Positions 8,632-18,555 of a DNA stretch of 64,000 bases are shown one piece after another. The stretch covers positions 1 to 64,000 of the forward strand of contig JANQFX010000120.1 in NCBI GenBank assembly GCA_028277725.1, given 5' to 3'. The notes under the pieces were generated by a model, which was not told where the DNA came from, ran no database searches, and saw only the letters and a program-made list of their open reading frames with translations. Position numbers and translations under genes: made by a program. Position 1 is the stretch's first letter. Each line of letters opens with the position of its first letter. This DNA is from Thiohalocapsa sp. GTDB taxonomy: Bacteria > Pseudomonadota > Gammaproteobacteria > Chromatiales > Chromatiaceae.

Positions 8632-8650
8632 ATGGGCGCTTTTTGTTGGC

Positions 8651-9913
8651 ATGATAGATACTGCAGCCAAAGTGGCCATATTCGCCCCTAATGTATCTGC
8701 AAATTTCGGAGGCGTTTGGGAATTCTGCCAATTGATCGTCAGGCAACTCGGAGCAGCGCAACCATTCTTGCTGCTTGCTCCAGCGCAACTTGTGAATGAT
8801 TTGAAGGAGGGAGGCGGTGACGTGTTCGCTACCCACGTTGCCTTTGAAGAGCTGAGCGCATTGCTTAGGGCTAGCGCTGCATACCGGATCCTGGAGGAGC
8901 GGGCATACGGGCGGATCGGCGGAATTCGAGTTCCCTTCTATCGCAAGGTCACGCGGCACATCAAAAAATGGTTCTATGACGACGACGTGTTCAGCCGCGA
9001 GCTTTACCGGTACCTGAAACGGCAGGGCGTGGAGGTGCTGCACATTCCACTACAGCACGTCCAGCGGCCTCCACAAATCGCGCCATGGGTCTTGTCCCGT
9101 TTCCCCTACGTGATCAATCCGCACGATTTTCAACATGAACATTTTCCCGAGTTCTTCTCCACTGAGAGCTTGGAGTTTCGTCGTACGGTTTGGTATGCCG
9201 ATCAGCGCAACGCAGCAGCGATCGTGGTTCACTCTCGGCAGACCCGGGCGGATGCCATCAAGTATCTGGGCATCCCCGAGGAAAAGGTGTTCTACGCCCC
9301 CTATGGACCGCTCGATACCTTTCCCGAGCCCGATGACGCCGCGCTGCATCAGGTGAAGAACGAACTCTCCCTTCCGGAGCGCTTCATCTTCTACCCAGCC
9401 CGATGCTGGCCCCACAAGAACCACTTGACCCTCCTCGACGCGCTGTACGACCTGAAACAGCGCGGGATAACCGTCAATGCGGTCTTCACGAGCGTCGTGG
9501 ACGGTCATGGAAAAGTCATTCGCGAACGGATCGCCTCGCGTGGCCTTGCAGAGCAGGTGACCATCGTGGGACGGGTCTCACCGGAACAGATGGGTGCCCT
9601 ATACCGCCTGTGCACCATGATCGTCATGCCTTCGCTGTTCGAGCAGAACTCCGGCCCGATGCTGGAGGCGATCCATTTCGGAAAGCCTGTGGCGGTGTCT
9701 CACATCGATGAATTGGTGGCGACCCTGGATGGCGCGGGGGAGACGTTCGACCCACGCTCGGTGACCGAGATCTCCGACACCATCGACCGGCTCTGGTCGT
9801 CCGAAGACGCCCTGGAAAAGGCGGAGGCCCGCATCCGCGCGCGCCGCGCCCAGTTGACTTGGGAACCTTTCTGCACAGTTTATCGGGAAGCCTATAGGTA
9901 TGCTGCCGGGTAG
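8651..9913 (+). CDS. glycosyltransferase, GT4 family
   Basis: A 420-residue retaining glycosyltransferase of the GT-B fold. The C-terminal domain contains FIFYPARCWPHKNHLTLLDA, TIVGRVSPEQMGALY and the acceptor/donor motif SLFEQNSGPMLEAIHFGKP, with both conserved acidic positions of the E-x7-E pattern. The ATG at 8651 is the first in-frame ATG that does not lie inside the acyltransferase gene; the Shine-Dalgarno site is weak. The sugar donor cannot be predicted. It lies in the polysaccharide operon, 19 bases after the acyltransferase. Confidence 0.86.
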   Translation: MIDTAAKVAIFAPNVSANFGGVWEFCQLIVRQLGAAQPFLLLAPAQLVNDLKEGGGDVFATHVAFEELSALLRASAAYRILEERAYGRIGGIRVPFYRKVTRHIKKWFYDDDVFSRELYRYLKRQGVEVLHIPLQHVQRPPQIAPWVLSRFPYVINPHDFQHEHFPEFFSTESLEFRRTVWYADQRNAAAIVVHSRQTRADAIKYLGIPEEKVFYAPYGPLDTFPEPDDAALHQVKNELSLPERFIFYPARCWPHKNHLTLLDALYDLKQRGITVNAVFTSVVDGHGKVIRERIASRGLAEQVTIVGRVSPEQMGALYRLCTMIVMPSLFEQNSGPMLEAIHFGKPVAVSHIDELVATLDGAGETFDPRSVTEISDTIDRLWSSEDALEKAEARIRARRAQLTWEPFCTVYREAYRYAAG

Positions 9914-10037
9914 CCGGTCAGCCTATCTGTCGCTGACCTTGCTGGATGGATTTGCCTCCTTGGCGTGATGGCGCTAACTGTCACTGACGTGGCGTTGGTT
10001 TTCGGTGTTCTGGTTTTCTGGACCAAGCGAGACTCAT
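9914..10037. other. short intergenic gap
   Basis: 124 bases between a glycosyltransferase and a methyltransferase. It begins with tandem ctgtcgctgacc / ctgtcactgacg-like words but no clear terminator or promoter. Confidence 0.3.
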
Positions 10038-10772
10038 ATGAGCCTTAAAGCATTATTGAACAAGATCGTCAGCGGCGCTGGTGGGGATGGATCGGACAGC
10101 GCGAATATGGACGATAAGAACGTCATGGAGGCGACATGGGACGGGTACGCACGGTGTAACGCCGCGTTCTACATCGCAACTGAAGGGAAGCCATTGGATG
10201 AGGAGTTCCAATGGGATATGGAGAAATTCTTCAGCCAGGGACGTGAAGAGCTCCTGGGGATTCTAAGGCGATTTGGGTTTTCGCCGGAAAGCCTAGGCGA
10301 CTCAAGGGTTGTTGAGATTGGATGCGGAATCGGTCGACAAACGCATGCACTCGCCGAACTGGCAAGTAGCGTTGTCGCCTGCGATATATCAGAAGAGATG
10401 CTGAGGCAAGCGAAAGAGCATCTTGCTGGCATTGACAATGTAGAGTTTTTCAAGAGTAGTGGGTCAGATCTCGCTCCTGTCGAGTCCAACAGCGTCGATC
10501 TTGTTTACTCGTTCGTGGTGTTTCAGCACATCACCGACAAGGAGCTTACACGGTCGTACTTTGCAGAGGCCAGCCGGGTGCTTAAGCTTGGTGCGCGGTT
10601 CCTGTTCCAAGTGAAGGATCTCGGTGGGGCGTCGAAATCCCCGGACGTCTGGCATGGCAGCGACATATCTGAGAAGGACATTCGGGGTTGGTCAGCGGAT
10701 CTCGGCTTCCGAATTGATCACATGTTCGGACACAAGACACACTATTTGTGGGCTTGCCTGACGAAAGTCTAG
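10038..10772 (+). CDS. class I SAM-dependent methyltransferase
   Basis: A 244-residue methyltransferase. Motif I VVEIGCGIGRQTHAL is at about 94-108, VVACDISEEMLRQA at 116-129 is the acidic post-I strand, and VDLVYSFVVFQHI at 152-164 with RVLKLGARFLFQ completes the Methyltransf_11/25 pattern. The ATG at 10038 is preferred over an ATG 33 bases upstream. It lies between two glycosyltransferase genes, so a sugar methylation role in glycan assembly is likely; the substrate is unknown. Confidence 0.82.
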   Translation: MSLKALLNKIVSGAGGDGSDSANMDDKNVMEATWDGYARCNAAFYIATEGKPLDEEFQWDMEKFFSQGREELLGILRRFGFSPESLGDSRVVEIGCGIGRQTHALAELASSVVACDISEEMLRQAKEHLAGIDNVEFFKSSGSDLAPVESNSVDLVYSFVVFQHITDKELTRSYFAEASRVLKLGARFLFQVKDLGGASKSPDVWHGSDISEKDIRGWSADLGFRIDHMFGHKTHYLWACLTKV

Positions 10773-10786
10773 CAGAGGGTGACTGT

Positions 10787-12823
10787 ATGCGAATTGGCGT
10801 AAACCTGTGTCCGTTAGTTCCTGGTAGGGCGGGAGGCGTCCGGCAGCACGTCAGCGGGCTCCTTGATACCTTGCGCGAGAATTGCGATTCGGATCAGTAT
10901 GTATATTATGGCAACTCGCATTTGAAGGCAAGCCTGCCTACTAAGAACGACAGGATACGTTTCGTCGACGTGGCTGGGAAGCCAGGGGAGATCATGCGCC
11001 GAGGATTGCATGGAGAGTTCGACGTGCTGTATGCCCCGCTGATGGACCTTGGGATAGAAACTGCGGCGTTTCCAGCGGTCAGCCTGCTCGTCGATCTTCA
11101 ACATCATACTTATCCGGAGTTTTTTTCTGCTCAGGAGCTTCGAAGTCGTCGGCTGCTGTGGGAATGGAGTGCACGTGCGAGCCAGTTTGTCTGTGCGAGC
11201 ACCGAGTATGTGGCCAATACCATTGTAAATGGTCTTGGGATCGACCGTTCTCGTATCGTGCTGACACCGCCATTGCTGTCTCAAGCGTTTCTCTGCGCAT
11301 CCGATCCAAGCACCGAGAACGCCTTCTTTCAGACATGGGGCGGGCGATTACCTAGCCGGTACCTGTTTTACCCGGCCAACACTTGGGCGCACAAGAATCA
11401 TCTGCGCCTTCTGGCGGCACTCAGCCAGATTCGCAAGCATGGAGAGGATCTTTCTCTGGTCCTTTCGGGTTGGCCGTCAGGCGCCGAACGAGAGATTCAC
11501 AAAGCGATAAGGCGTTTGGGCTTGAAGAATTACGTCACCTGGCTTGGCTATTTGCCGGATGAATGGATGCCGCTTGTGTATAGGAACGCCGAGGCATTGG
11601 TCTTTCCCTCGCTTTACGAAGGATTTGGCATTCCGCTGATCGAGGCAATGGGCTCTGGCTGCCCGATTGCGTGTTCGAATACGACGAGCTGCCCGGAGGT
11701 TGCAGCGGATGCGGCACTGTATTTCGATCCGGAATCTGTTGATGACATCGCAGCAAAAATCCGCGAAGTAACGACATCGCGCCGACTTCGCGACGATCTT
11801 ATTGAAGCGGGGAGAAATCGTGCTGCGAGGTTCGCGAGCAAGGATCCGGTAGGGGATCTGCGTCAAGCATTTCAGAGGGCGCTTGAGCACTACGAGGATC
11901 CGTTGCGCTGGAGCTGGCCGGGGATGTTGGGCTATTCAAGATCAAACGGTGAGAACGGTCATACGGAACTTCCACTGGTCAGTGTCGTTGTCCCTTCCTT
12001 TCAACAAGGCCATTTCATCAGAAGAACGCTTGATTCCGTGCTTGGCCAGGGTTACCCGAATATCGAGGTGCTGGTGGTAGATGGCGGGTCGACGGACGGA
12101 ACTGTAGAAATTCTGAGAAGCTATGGCGACCGCATTCGGTGGGTCTCAGAGCCCGATAGAGGACAAGCCGATGCATTGAATAAAGGCTTGAAGAAAGCGC
12201 GCGGCTCTATCATAGGCTGGTTGAACTCCGATGACATCTACCTCCCCCAAGCGATTGAAAAGGCCGTTTATGCGCTCGGCAGGCGTAGTGGTTGCTTGCT
12301 GATCTATGGTGAGGCAATATACATCGACGAGGAAGATAACGAGACCGGACATTATTCGACGGATTCGTATTCAATAAAGAACTTGCTACGCCATTGTTGC
12401 ATTTGCCAACCAGCAGTCTTCTTCTCCCGTAAACTTTTCGAGATTGCCGGCGGGGTAAACGAGAGCCTCGACATGGCGATGGATTATGAGTTGTGGCTTC
12501 GTTATTCAAAGGTTACGCATTTTTTGTACGTGCCAGAAGAGTTAGCCGCTTCGCGCATGTATTCCGAGAACAAGACATCTTTGCGGCGATTAGATTCAAT
12601 CCGGGAGAGTATGCGCGCATGCAGAGACCACTATGGGCGATCATCTGTAGCCTGGTGTCGGCAGTTTGCCCATGCGCATGTGGAACGAGTTTCTTTTATA
12701 CGAGTACGTCGGTGGTTGCGTTTGTCGGCATATTTATCGTTGCTGGCGGCGTCATTGGTCCGTGACCAGGGTTTGTACGTCGTTAGGTCTATCTTGCGAG
12801 ATGTCCGCCGTTCGATGAAATGA
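10787..12823 (+). CDS. bifunctional glycosyltransferase, GT4-GT2 fusion
   Basis: A 678-residue protein with two catalytic modules. Residues about 1-370 form a GT-B (GT4) enzyme: LFYPANTWAHKNHLRLLAAL, VTWLGYLPDEWMPLVY and SLYEGFGIPLIEAMGSG carry the nucleotide-sugar site. Residues about 395-620 form a GT-A (GT2) enzyme: VSVVVPSFQQGHFI, VVDGGSTDGTVEIL, DRGQADALNKGL and the metal-binding region GWLNSDDIY. Such fusions can add two sugars in succession to one acceptor. The start ATG at 10787 has GAGGG upstream; the in-frame 10748 start would overlap the preceding gene. No frameshift separates the halves, so the fusion is genuine. Confidence 0.88.
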   Translation: MRIGVNLCPLVPGRAGGVRQHVSGLLDTLRENCDSDQYVYYGNSHLKASLPTKNDRIRFVDVAGKPGEIMRRGLHGEFDVLYAPLMDLGIETAAFPAVSLLVDLQHHTYPEFFSAQELRSRRLLWEWSARASQFVCASTEYVANTIVNGLGIDRSRIVLTPPLLSQAFLCASDPSTENAFFQTWGGRLPSRYLFYPANTWAHKNHLRLLAALSQIRKHGEDLSLVLSGWPSGAEREIHKAIRRLGLKNYVTWLGYLPDEWMPLVYRNAEALVFPSLYEGFGIPLIEAMGSGCPIACSNTTSCPEVAADAALYFDPESVDDIAAKIREVTTSRRLRDDLIEAGRNRAARFASKDPVGDLRQAFQRALEHYEDPLRWSWPGMLGYSRSNGENGHTELPLVSVVVPSFQQGHFIRRTLDSVLGQGYPNIEVLVVDGGSTDGTVEILRSYGDRIRWVSEPDRGQADALNKGLKKARGSIIGWLNSDDIYLPQAIEKAVYALGRRSGCLLIYGEAIYIDEEDNETGHYSTDSYSIKNLLRHCCICQPAVFFSRKLFEIAGGVNESLDMAMDYELWLRYSKVTHFLYVPEELAASRMYSENKTSLRRLDSIRESMRACRDHYGRSSVAWCRQFAHAHVERVSFIRVRRWLRLSAYLSLLAASLVRDQGLYVVRSILRDVRRSMK

Positions 12824-13211
12824 GGAACAGCAATTAGGGCTCGCTAGCTCCGGCCGTTTCGGGTTCCGTAGCGAGCAGGTGCGGGCGGAGTCGGTGCGGC
12901 GCGTCGCTCGAGCGGTTCTCGCGCGCCAATGTTCGGGCCGTTATGAGCGAGTGCTTGCTGAAGGCTCTCGGGTAGTGTGGCGCTTCTGCTGTCAGTGACT
13001 CGCTGACACGTCGTCAGCGATGGGCGATAAGCTGGTAATTGGGTCCTATTGGAATGCAGGCGAGGTGCTTGCGGCCACGGCGCTCCGGGAGGCCCAGTCA
13101 CGGCCCAAGGAAGGTCGAAAGGGCGTCCGCAGTTCGAGACGACTGATCGGTCTAGCGTTGTAGAGTTCTGATTTGATGCGCCAAGTTGATTGCCAGGCGC
13201 CGTTCGATAAC
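12824..13211. other. intergenic region, no supported gene
   Basis: 388 bases between the GT fusion and the broken fcl. Open frames exist on the minus strand but have no family resemblance. GC content rises here compared with the preceding AT-rich gene, so this looks like the junction between an acquired block and a GC-rich GDP-sugar block. Confidence 0.4.
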
Positions 13212-14180
13212 ATGAATGCGAGACTCTGTATCGTCGGCCATCGCGACATGGTGGGCGCGGCGATCGTGCGGCGCTTGAGGCGGGAGGTGCTTCGGATCTG
13301 CTGGCGCGCGGCCACGATGTGCTCGACCTGACCGACACGGGCGCGGTCGAGGCCTTCTTTGCCGCCGAGCGTTCGACGCAGGTCTACGTGGCTACGTCCA
13401 AGGTCGGCGGGGTCTGGGCGAACGATCGCTACCCGGCGGAGTTCATCTACCAGAACCTCATGATCGAGGCCAATCTGATTCACGCGGCGTGGCGCCACGG
13501 CGTGGAGCGGCGGCTCTTTCTCGTCAGCTCCTGTATCTATCCGCGTCTCGCCCCGCAGCCGATCGCGGAGGAGGCGCTGCTGACCGGCCCGCTGGAGCCG
13601 GACCAACGAGCCCTACGCGGCGGCGAAGATCGCCGGCATCAAGCTCTGCGAGTCTTATAACCGCCAATACGGCACCGATCTTCGCAGCCTGATGCCGACG
13701 AACCTCTATGGCCCAGGAGATAGTTTCGATCTCAAGCAGAGCCATGTCATCCCGGCGCTGCTGCGCAGGTTTCACGAGGCCAAGCTGGCCGGGGCGCCGC
13801 CCGTGACCGTCTGGGGGACGGTCACACCGCGTCGGGAATTCCTGCATGTCGACGACCTGGCCGCCGCCTGCGTCCATGTCATGAACCTCGACACTGAGAC
13901 CTACCGTGCCCACATCGCGCCGACGTGCTCTCATGTGAACGTCGGGGTCGGCGAGGAATTCACGATCCGCGAACTGGCCGAGACCCTCCGCGGTGTGGTC
14001 GGGTTCCGCGGCGAGATACGTTTCGACGACAGCAAGCCCGACGGCACGCCGCGCAAGCTGGTCGACGTCCGTCGTCTCGCGGCACTCGGTTGGACCGCCA
14101 GCACTACGCTGCGCGATGGGTTGGCGCAGACCTACGCGTGGTTTCTCGAACATGAGCACGAGCTAAGAAGGAGACGATGA
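13212..14180 (+). pseudogene. fcl: GDP-L-fucose synthase remnant (fcl), frameshifted
   Basis: GDP-4-keto-6-deoxymannose 3,5-epimerase/4-reductase, broken. The N-terminus [15 protein letters not shown] keeps the NAD(P) fold but the second Gly of GHRGMVG is Asp. Near 13276-13290 the frame shifts: [14 protein letters not shown] continues in another frame through [29 protein letters not shown] and LLTGPLEP. Near 13599 one extra G shifts again and the frame resumes as [19 protein letters not shown] and [12 protein letters not shown] to the end. The catalytic Ser-Tyr-Lys residues are still encoded, in different frames. The TGA overlaps the gmd ATG, so the two formed an operon. Loss of both genes means GDP-fucose is not made from this locus. 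Confidence 0.88.
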
Positions 14181-15259
14181 AGAAAGCGCTCATCACCGGC
14201 ATCCCTGGCCAAGACGGGGCCTGTCTGGCCGAGCTGCTGCTCGGGAAGGGCTACGAGGTCCACGGCATCAAGCGGCGCACTTCGCTGTTCAACACCGACC
14301 GCATCGACCATCTCTATCAAGACCCGCACGTCGCCGACCGGCGCTTCATCCTGCACCATGGCGATATGACCGACTCCTCAAGCCTGATCCGTATCATGCA
14401 ACAGGTACAGCCCGATGAGCTTTACAACCTGGCCGCCCGGAGTCATGTCGGGGTGTCCTTCGAGGAGCCGGAGTACACGGCCGACTCGGACGCGCTGGGT
14501 ACCCTGCGGCTGCTCGAGGGGATCCGCATCCTGGGGCTCGAGCATAAGACGCGCTCTCATCAGGCCTCGACGTCCGAGCTGTATGGTCAGGTCCGGGAGG
14601 TGCCCCAGCGCGAGACGACGCCCTTGTACTCATGGTCGCCCTACGCGGTGGCCAAGCTCTAGCCCTACTGGATCACCGTCAACTACCGCGAGGCTTACGA
14701 ACTGCTTGCGTGCAACGGCATCCTGTTCAACCACGAGTGGCCGATCCTCGGCGAGACCTTCGTCACCCAGAACACCACACGCACATTGGCGCGGATCAAG
14801 CTGGGCCTTCAGAATTGCCTCTACCTCGGGACTCTCGACGCGAAGCGGGATTCGGGCCACGCGCGCGACTATGTCGAGATGCAGTGGCAGATGCTTCAGC
14901 AGGCCGAGCCCGATGATTACGTTGTCGCGACGGGTGTGCAGCATAGCGTGCGCGAGTTTGTTGAAACGGCCGCGCGCGAGCTCGGGATCGAGATCACTTG
15001 TCGCGGACAGGGCCGCGATGAAATGGGCCACGATGCGCGCGGCGAGCCGATCGTGCGCATTGACCCGCGCTAATTTCGCCCGACGGAGGTCGAGACTCTG
15101 CTCGGGGATCCGTCGAAGGCGAGAGAGAAACTCGGCTGGGCGCCCCAGACCAGTTTCACGACGCTCGTGCGAGAGATGGTGCGCGAAGACCTCGCTATGG
15201 CGGAGCGCGATGAATTGATACGATGGCACGGTTATCGGCTCGTTGAGCGCCACGAGTGA
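14177..15259 (+). pseudogene. gmd: GDP-mannose 4,6-dehydratase (gmd) with two nonsense codons
   Basis: Full-length (360 codons) Gmd frame starting [14 protein letters not shown] with AAGGAG upstream. It is interrupted by TAG at 14660-14662 and TAA at 15071-15073. Both stops fall where the family has tyrosine: [16 protein letters not shown], and [18 protein letters not shown]. Catalytic Thr/Ser-Glu (QASTSELYG) and Tyr-Lys (SPYAVAKL) are intact, and the sequence between the stops is well conserved, so inactivation seems recent. Reading-through would restore the enzyme, but the upstream partner fcl is frameshifted and nothing else here shows recoding, so I call it a pseudogene. Confidence 0.88.
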
Positions 15260-15345
15260 TATCGCGTCATCGCAACCGCCGCCGAAGCCACTGCATTTCG
15301 GCGGCTCGAGGAAGCGACACGACCACTGGGCCACGGGGGCGGTTG

Positions 15346-16197
15346 ATGGGTGTTCTGCGACGAGCTATGTCAATGTTCTTCCGGGGTGAAGCGCTTGTTT
15401 GGGAGCTGGCTCATCCACTGTGGAAACAGACAGCCAGCTCTAGGACCATTTACGATATCGGGATGCACCTTGGAGAGGACACCTGGTTCTACATCAAGAA
15501 GGGCTTCGACGTCGTCGCTATCGAGGCCAACCCTCTTCTCGTACGCCGCGCCCAGAAGCGATTCGCCGTCGCGGTCGCTTCTGGGCGCCTCGTCATCGTG
15601 CATGCGGCAATCGCCAGAGAAGACACTGGGCACACCAGCTTCTTCATCAATCAAAGACTCTCGGAGTGGTCCTCCTGCAGTCACGATCTGGCTGCCCGCG
15701 CGGGAGATCCATGCAGCGTCATTGAGATACCGTCTAGAACTCTGGGATCACTTCTAAACAAGTACGGTGCGCCGTATTACGTAAAGATCGACATCGAGGG
15801 GCACGATCTCATTGCTCTGAGATCCCTCCTAGGCACCATGTTCCGGCCGGCCTACGTTTCCGTAGAGAACGGCAATAGGGGCATGTTGCGAATGCTCTCA
15901 AATGCGGGTTACGATCGGTTTCAGTATATACAACAAATGCAGATCCCAAGGTTTCGTCTGCCCCGCAAACAACAAGAAGGATTGTCGGTGCGCCACTATT
16001 TCCCACCAGGATCGAGTGGGGTTTTTGGCGAGGATCTGCCCGGCCCCTGGCTCACGTACGCCGAAGTAGAGGAGAGAATCAGCGCGGTTTGGGACCCCGA
16101 CGGGGATGCCAAGAACCCGAGGCATATTGACAGTATCAACGGATGGTTTGACCTTCACGCCCGACTCGGCTCTCACGCAATCAGAGAGTTCACGTGA
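15346..16197 (+). CDS. FkbM family methyltransferase
   Basis: A 283-residue SAM-dependent methyltransferase of the FkbM type, usually O-methylating sugars in glycan loci. IYDIGMHLGEDTWFYIKKG at about 42-60 is motif I, VVAIEANPLLVRRAQ at 63-77 is the acidic strand, and VKIDIEGHDLIALRSL at 146-161 is the defining FkbM box. The ATG at 15346 is favoured; an earlier GTG at 15256 would overlap the gmd end. It ends in a GTGA overlap with the next glycosyltransferase, so the two are co-translated. It is AT-richer than gmd. Confidence 0.86.
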   Translation: MGVLRRAMSMFFRGEALVWELAHPLWKQTASSRTIYDIGMHLGEDTWFYIKKGFDVVAIEANPLLVRRAQKRFAVAVASGRLVIVHAAIAREDTGHTSFFINQRLSEWSSCSHDLAARAGDPCSVIEIPSRTLGSLLNKYGAPYYVKIDIEGHDLIALRSLLGTMFRPAYVSVENGNRGMLRMLSNAGYDRFQYIQQMQIPRFRLPRKQQEGLSVRHYFPPGSSGVFGEDLPGPWLTYAEVEERISAVWDPDGDAKNPRHIDSINGWFDLHARLGSHAIREFT

Positions 16198-17018
16198 CCG
16201 GCTCCTCCCTCTCAGACGTGCGCTTGTCTGTACTGACCCCCGTGCTGAATGGTGGCAAAAGCATCCGCGGGGCGCTCGACTCTGTTCTGGAGCAGAGGTT
16301 CAAGAGCTTAGAGCACCTTGTTCTCGATGGCGGATCCACTGACGGTACGCTGGATATTGTCCAAGCCTATGCCGCCCGGTACCCGCATATCCATCTCATC
16401 TCCGGACCAGACCGCGGACAATCCGACGCACTGAATAAGGGGCTTCTCAGGGCTCGTGGAGATGTCATTGGCGTTTTGAATGCAGACGATTTCTACTCGC
16501 CAGGCGCTGTGCAATCGGCGATGCACGCTCTCTCGACAGTCGCGCGTCCCGCGTTCGTGGTGGGATTGTGCAATATCCTCGATGAGGCGGGGGCTGTGCG
16601 AGAAGTTAATCGGCCAGCACGACTTGCGTTGCGAGATCTTCTACTCGGTCTTCACGTTAACGCGCACCCAGCGAATCCAAGCGCTTATTTCTACGATAAG
16701 CAGGTCCATGAATTAGTCGGACCCTACCGAACCGAAGATCACTACTCAATGGACCTCGATTTTATCCTCCGAGCGGTTCAGGTTGCTCACTGTGCTTTCA
16801 TAGATGAGCTCTGGGGGAATTTTCGCTTGGTGCCTGGCACGAAGACGTATGAGGATGTCCAAGGCGGAAGACTGACCGCGAGATGCGAGGTCGTGTATCG
16901 ACGATACGAGAAAGATCTGCCCAGTCCGATCGATCGGCATTCTATCAGATGGGTAAGAAAGGCATGCCGCCTAGCCTTTAAAGCAAAGCGGGCTGGGCGG
17001 AGTCTTGTCAGCCGGTAG
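16194..17018 (+). CDS. glycosyltransferase, GT2 family
   Basis: A 274-residue inverting glycosyltransferase of the GT-A fold. VLTPVLNGGKSI, HLVLDGGSTDGTLDIV and DRGQSDALNKGLLRA form the nucleotide-binding part, and GVLNADDFYSPGA holds the D-x-D-like metal site. The segment resembles the GT2 half of the fusion at 10787, suggesting common origin. The GTG overlaps the stop of the FkbM gene by four bases. Cytoplasmic; donor sugar unknown. Confidence 0.86.
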   Translation: MTGSSLSDVRLSVLTPVLNGGKSIRGALDSVLEQRFKSLEHLVLDGGSTDGTLDIVQAYAARYPHIHLISGPDRGQSDALNKGLLRARGDVIGVLNADDFYSPGAVQSAMHALSTVARPAFVVGLCNILDEAGAVREVNRPARLALRDLLLGLHVNAHPANPSAYFYDKQVHELVGPYRTEDHYSMDLDFILRAVQVAHCAFIDELWGNFRLVPGTKTYEDVQGGRLTARCEVVYRRYEKDLPSPIDRHSIRWVRKACRLAFKAKRAGRSLVSR

Positions 17019-17252
17019 AAAGTCTTCCGTTTTGCTAAGAGGCTTGGGGATGGGGAGTCAATTTCATACCCCCTTTGAACCATCTCGTTACGCGCATCCC
17101 CGGACCGAAGCCTCTAAGCCGAGAGTTTTCTTGAATCGTGATGTCTTGTGTGATAAAGAAGAATGAACGCCGTACAGGCTTGTGTATAATGAGATGCCTC
17201 AGAACTTGATTATTTCCTAAGGAACCTCGCTATACGCTCACCCAGATTTAGC
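17019..17252. other. intergenic with possible promoter
   Basis: 234 AT-rich bases. A tataat at 17185-17190 is the only clear promoter-like word. No gene is seen. Confidence 0.35.
17162..17190 (+). promoter_or_regulatory. possible -10 box upstream of GT2 gene
   Basis: tataat at 17185-17190, preceded by tgtg, 62 bases before the ATG at 17253. The position 17 bases upstream (aatgaa) is a poor -35, so only the -10 is convincing. It would allow separate transcription of 17253-19503. Confidence 0.3.
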
Positions 17253-18554
17253 ATGGCTGGCCTAAAGCCCCAAATTGGATTAGCAATGCGGAAGAAGTCT
17301 GGAAAACTCTTTGCGCGGCGAGAAGATCGTGAGATTTTCGACTGGCCACTCGTGTCTGCGGTGATTCCTACATACAACTACGGGCACTTTGTCCTAGAAG
17401 CAATCAGGAGCGTACAAGGCCAGGACTATCCGAGGATTGAACTTATCATAGTGGATGACGGATCTTCCGACCAAACGCGAGAGGTGCTGAAGGGCGTAAA
17501 GGGGATAGTCTATATTTATCAGAAGAATCAGGGCCTCTCTGCCGCTAGGAATCGTGGCATCAGCGTTGCCGCGGGCGAGTACGTGTTATTCTTAGACGCA
17601 GATGACTTGATCGGTAGGACATCTATTCGCAAGCGTGTCGAGTACTTGGAGCGAAATCGCGACAAGTCCGCCGTGATCTGTCGTAGTGCGTGTTTCAGGA
17701 GATCTGTCTATCCCGAACCCATTGCTGCTTTGCATCGGGAGTGGCGACAGCCAAGGAGTGCCGACTTGGATCTTGCGTTGCACTATTTCAATGTCGCACC
17801 GCCGCACGCATTCTTGATCCGGAAATCCGCGATCAAATCGGCTTCGCTCTACTTCGATACCGGCTTGAGAGCTTGCGAGGATTATGATTTCTGGCTGAGG
17901 CTAGCTCGCGAAACAGGCGTGCCCGGACTGATACGTTCTTGTTGGGTCTATTATCGACAGCATGCGAATAGCATGTCTCGGTCTCATGTCTCGCAGTATC
18001 GGCATGATGCGGAGTTGTGCCGGCGTTTGCTAACTTATGGCAGCTTTGCCGCTTACTGGCCGAATCTTGTCGCTCGGACAGATGCGGACTATCTTGCCGC
18101 GATGCTGGCAGCATCTTTGCGAACGGCGCGTCGTTTGTGGCATGTGGATCGCTCTTGTTTCGATGACTTCGTGCGCGGGCACGTTCTGGCTGTGCAGGAT
18201 AGATTCCTCATCGCACAAGCGGAGGCGCCCGTGACGGACGCGACTGATCTCTATCTGTCTATGGCGAGACTGACGTTGTACCAGATGAGGTCGCGCGATT
18301 GCTCAATCGATCGTGAGATCTATTGTTGCGTTCGGGATGCCCTGGCGATAAGAGGGAGTTTTTTTCTTCGAGCAGTGTCGTCTGGTCGTGTGATTAACTC
18401 TCCCGGTCTCGCTATGAAGTTGCTCAAGCTGGATTTACATGTCGTTTTTGTGTCGGTGGCGAATGGTGAATTATCCCGGTTCGTTGGCGCGTTATCTGAA
18501 GAGATCCGGCGGGCGTTCACGTCGCTATCTCGAGCATTGACAAGGCGACAATAG
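17253..18554 (+). CDS. glycosyltransferase, GT2 family
   Basis: A 433-residue protein. The GT-A domain occupies about 30-260: SAVIPTYNYGHFVLEAI, LIIVDDGSSDQT, QNQGLSAARNRGI and YVLFLDADDLIG with the D-x-D metal site, then YFDTGLRACEDYDFWLRLA, the acceptor-side motif. About 170 C-terminal residues after this have no recognised family. Two start codons are possible (17253 and 17286). The gene is AT-rich and ends one base before the ATG of the Galf transferase-like gene, so the two are likely co-transcribed. Confidence 0.85.
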   Translation: MAGLKPQIGLAMRKKSGKLFARREDREIFDWPLVSAVIPTYNYGHFVLEAIRSVQGQDYPRIELIIVDDGSSDQTREVLKGVKGIVYIYQKNQGLSAARNRGISVAAGEYVLFLDADDLIGRTSIRKRVEYLERNRDKSAVICRSACFRRSVYPEPIAALHREWRQPRSADLDLALHYFNVAPPHAFLIRKSAIKSASLYFDTGLRACEDYDFWLRLARETGVPGLIRSCWVYYRQHANSMSRSHVSQYRHDAELCRRLLTYGSFAAYWPNLVARTDADYLAAMLAASLRTARRLWHVDRSCFDDFVRGHVLAVQDRFLIAQAEAPVTDATDLYLSMARLTLYQMRSRDCSIDREIYCCVRDALAIRGSFFLRAVSSGRVINSPGLAMKLLKLDLHVVFVSVANGELSRFVGALSEEIRRAFTSLSRALTRRQ

Positions 18555-18555
18555 G

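Noticed and set aside
12844-13606. Minus-strand frames upstream of and across fcl
   Set aside because: They overlap the fcl sequence in antisense or lack any recognised motif.
14177-15259. Programmed stop-codon read-through or an amber-decoding genetic code in gmd
   Set aside because: Two different stops (TAG, TAA) occur, the partner fcl is frameshifted, and all other genes use normal stops.
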